Assembly: GCA_031552355.1 (NCBI GenBank)
Contig: JAVBMO010000068.1
Coordinates: forward strand, 1 to 15,831
DNA length: 15,831 nucleotides
Direction of reading: 5' to 3'
Source of the DNA: JAVBMO01 sp031552355
GTDB lineage: Bacteria > Bacteroidota > Bacteroidia > Bacteroidales > P3
The position numbers and the translations under genes are program-made. A model generated the notes under the pieces. The model was not told the origin of the DNA and searched no databases. It saw only the letters and a list, made by a program, of their open reading frames with translations. This document shows positions 15,180-15,831 of this stretch, in pieces (within the stretch, counting starts at the first letter, position 1; the number at the start of each line of letters is the position of its first letter).

Positions 15180-15325
15180 TTAATAAATTCCCACAACCAT
15201 CCAAAAATTATTTAAAAAGATACCACAATTCTTACATTTATAGCGTTGTTTATCTATTTGGATAGCCATCGAATGACATGCAAACTTCCACATGACCAAC
15301 ATCTAATTTTCTTAGTTTTTCCCAT
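15180..15325 (-). pseudogene. Frameshifted remnant of a zinc-ribbon transposase N-terminus
   Basis: From an ATG at 15325 the minus strand reads MGKTKKIRCWSCGSLHVIR, then shifts frame and hits a stop at 15256-15254. A second frame gives GYPNR (15267-15253). A third frame gives KQRYKCKNCGIFLNNF (from 15251), ending at a stop at 15182-15180. Joined across two small indels, this has the layout CxxC, about 20 residues, QRYKCKxCG that opens many insertion-sequence transposases (the InsA/IS1-type zinc ribbon). The catalytic part is absent. It is therefore a decayed fragment of an insertion element; the IS family cannot be named. A chance match is unlikely, because both cysteine pairs and the RYKC context are present at the right distance. 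Confidence 0.6.
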
Positions 15326-15331
15326 AATAAA

Positions 15332-15363
15332 AAAGTTTATTGAAATTCGTTTCAATAAACTTT
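15332..15363 (-). terminator. Rho-independent terminator, probably of phnA
   Basis: A perfect 14-bp stem (AAAGTTTATTGAAA and its complement) around four bases. On the minus strand the loop is CGAA and the stem runs into TTTTTT before ATTATGGG, so it works in the direction of phnA, whose stop is 120 bases upstream. It also lies seven bases before the ATG of the transposase remnant, so it may originally have come with that element. Confidence 0.75.
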
Positions 15364-15482
15364 CAGAAATACCAATGATAATATAGGTAAAGTGTGTTTT
15401 TACCAACTATTTTTTGCATCATCACCTTATTTTGAGGAGGTTTGAAATACTATATCAAACTAAGACTTCCGAAATCCGATAA

Positions 15483-15812
15483 TTATGATTTCTTCAAAAA
15501 GCAAGTTTTCAAAACAATACTGCTTCCTTCGACTTTACAATCCACTTCGCCGGGGTTTTCCGTCAGGCGGATATTTTTCACCTTGGTTCCTTGTTTAATA
15601 ACCATTGAAGAACCTTTTACATCCAAACTTTTGATAACGGTAACGGAATCGCCGTCGGCTAAGATATTTCCATTACAGTCTTTGACTACAAAGGTATCTT
15701 CCGCTTCTTCGCCTTCCACCCATTCGTGGCTGCAATCGGGACAAACATACATTGAACCGTCAAAATAAATATTTTCCAATCCACACAGTGGACATTTTGT
15801 AACTTCGCTCAT
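15483..15812 (-). CDS. yjdM: YjdM/PhnA family zinc-ribbon protein
   Basis: A 109-residue cytoplasmic protein, close to the length of E. coli YjdM (formerly PhnA). The N-terminal zinc ribbon has C7-x2-C10 (KCPLCG) and C24-x2-C27 (VCPDCSHEW). The C-terminal beta-rich domain has the family segments VVKDCNGNILADGDSVTVIKSLDVKGSS and IKQGTKVKNIRL. The old name suggested phosphonate use, but the family is widespread outside phosphonate operons and its biochemical role is not settled; nothing here links it to phosphonates. The start at 15812 is the natural family start. A near -7 match (TAAATTTA, 15829-15822) lies just upstream, close to the window edge. The next terminator is at 15363-15332. Confidence 0.93.
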   Translation of the reverse strand: MSEVTKCPLCGLENIYFDGSMYVCPDCSHEWVEGEEAEDTFVVKDCNGNILADGDSVTVIKSLDVKGSSMVIKQGTKVKNIRLTENPGEVDCKVEGSSIVLKTCFLKKS

Positions 15813-15831
15813 TATGATTTCTAAATTTAGT

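Larger units (their letters stand above)
15126..15482. other. Gene-free stretch between the S66 gene and phnA
   Basis: Contains the broken transposase start (15180-15325) and the terminator hairpin (15332-15363), both on the minus strand and described separately. I see no terminator directly after the S66 peptidase gene. The remaining parts, 15126-15179 and 15364-15482, show no open frame, repeat or promoter that I can support. Confidence 0.7.

Noticed and set aside
15483..15812. Phosphonate degradation locus
   Set aside because: Only the YjdM/PhnA-type protein is present, and no phn lyase or transport gene is next to it in the window; the old gene name is not evidence of function.
1..15831. 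A defence, secretion or biosynthetic system spanning the window
   Set aside because: Recognised genes are separate housekeeping and envelope functions with their own promoters or terminators. No nuclease, methylase, toxin, phage gene or synthase was seen.

Overview
The window looks like chromosomal DNA of a Bacteroidota bacterium, probably Bacteroidales or a close relative. The DNA is AT-rich. Starts lack Shine-Dalgarno sequences and are often preceded by A-rich leaders. Several promoters fit the Bacteroidota pattern of a TTTG-like -33 element and a TAnnTTTG(C/T) -7 element. Protein families also fit: two-domain M16 protease, M23 peptidase with a long C-terminal part, rubrerythrin, and lipoproteins of the CKKDDE type. 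The exact taxon cannot be read from the sequence.

Layout. Positions 1-7707 hold five minus-strand genes, mostly separate transcription units: an M23 peptidase (cut by the window start), metF, an exported two-domain M16 protease, rubrerythrin, and a seven-TM AraC-type regulator. A short divergent promoter region (7708-7897) separates these from a plus-strand run: rdgB, a DUF2148 Fe-S protein, tsaE (overlapping the DUF2148 gene by four bases), an alanine-dehydrogenase-like protein, a phosphohexomutase, a probably surface-exposed lipoprotein of unknown function, and a lipid-anchored S66 LD-carboxypeptidase. A yjdM/phnA-type zinc-ribbon protein closes the window on the minus strand.

Two stretches over 300 bases have no intact gene. 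The stretch 9493-9846 holds a REPIN-like element: two inverted halves, each with two hairpins, inside 11-base terminal inverted repeats. The stretch 15126-15482 holds the frameshifted remnant of a zinc-ribbon transposase start, and a strong terminator hairpin that probably serves phnA.

How the genes fit together. Most are housekeeping or envelope genes: one-carbon metabolism (metF), peroxide defence (rubrerythrin), nucleotide-pool cleaning (rdgB), tRNA t6A modification (tsaE), hexose-phosphate interconversion (pgm), and cell-wall or protein turnover at the envelope (M23, M16, S66). I found no defence island, phage, CRISPR array or biosynthetic cluster. The most interesting items are the REPIN-like element, the Ald homologue lacking two canonical active-site residues, the lipid-anchored LD-carboxypeptidase, the Fe-S protein coupled to tsaE, and the membrane-embedded AraC regulator.
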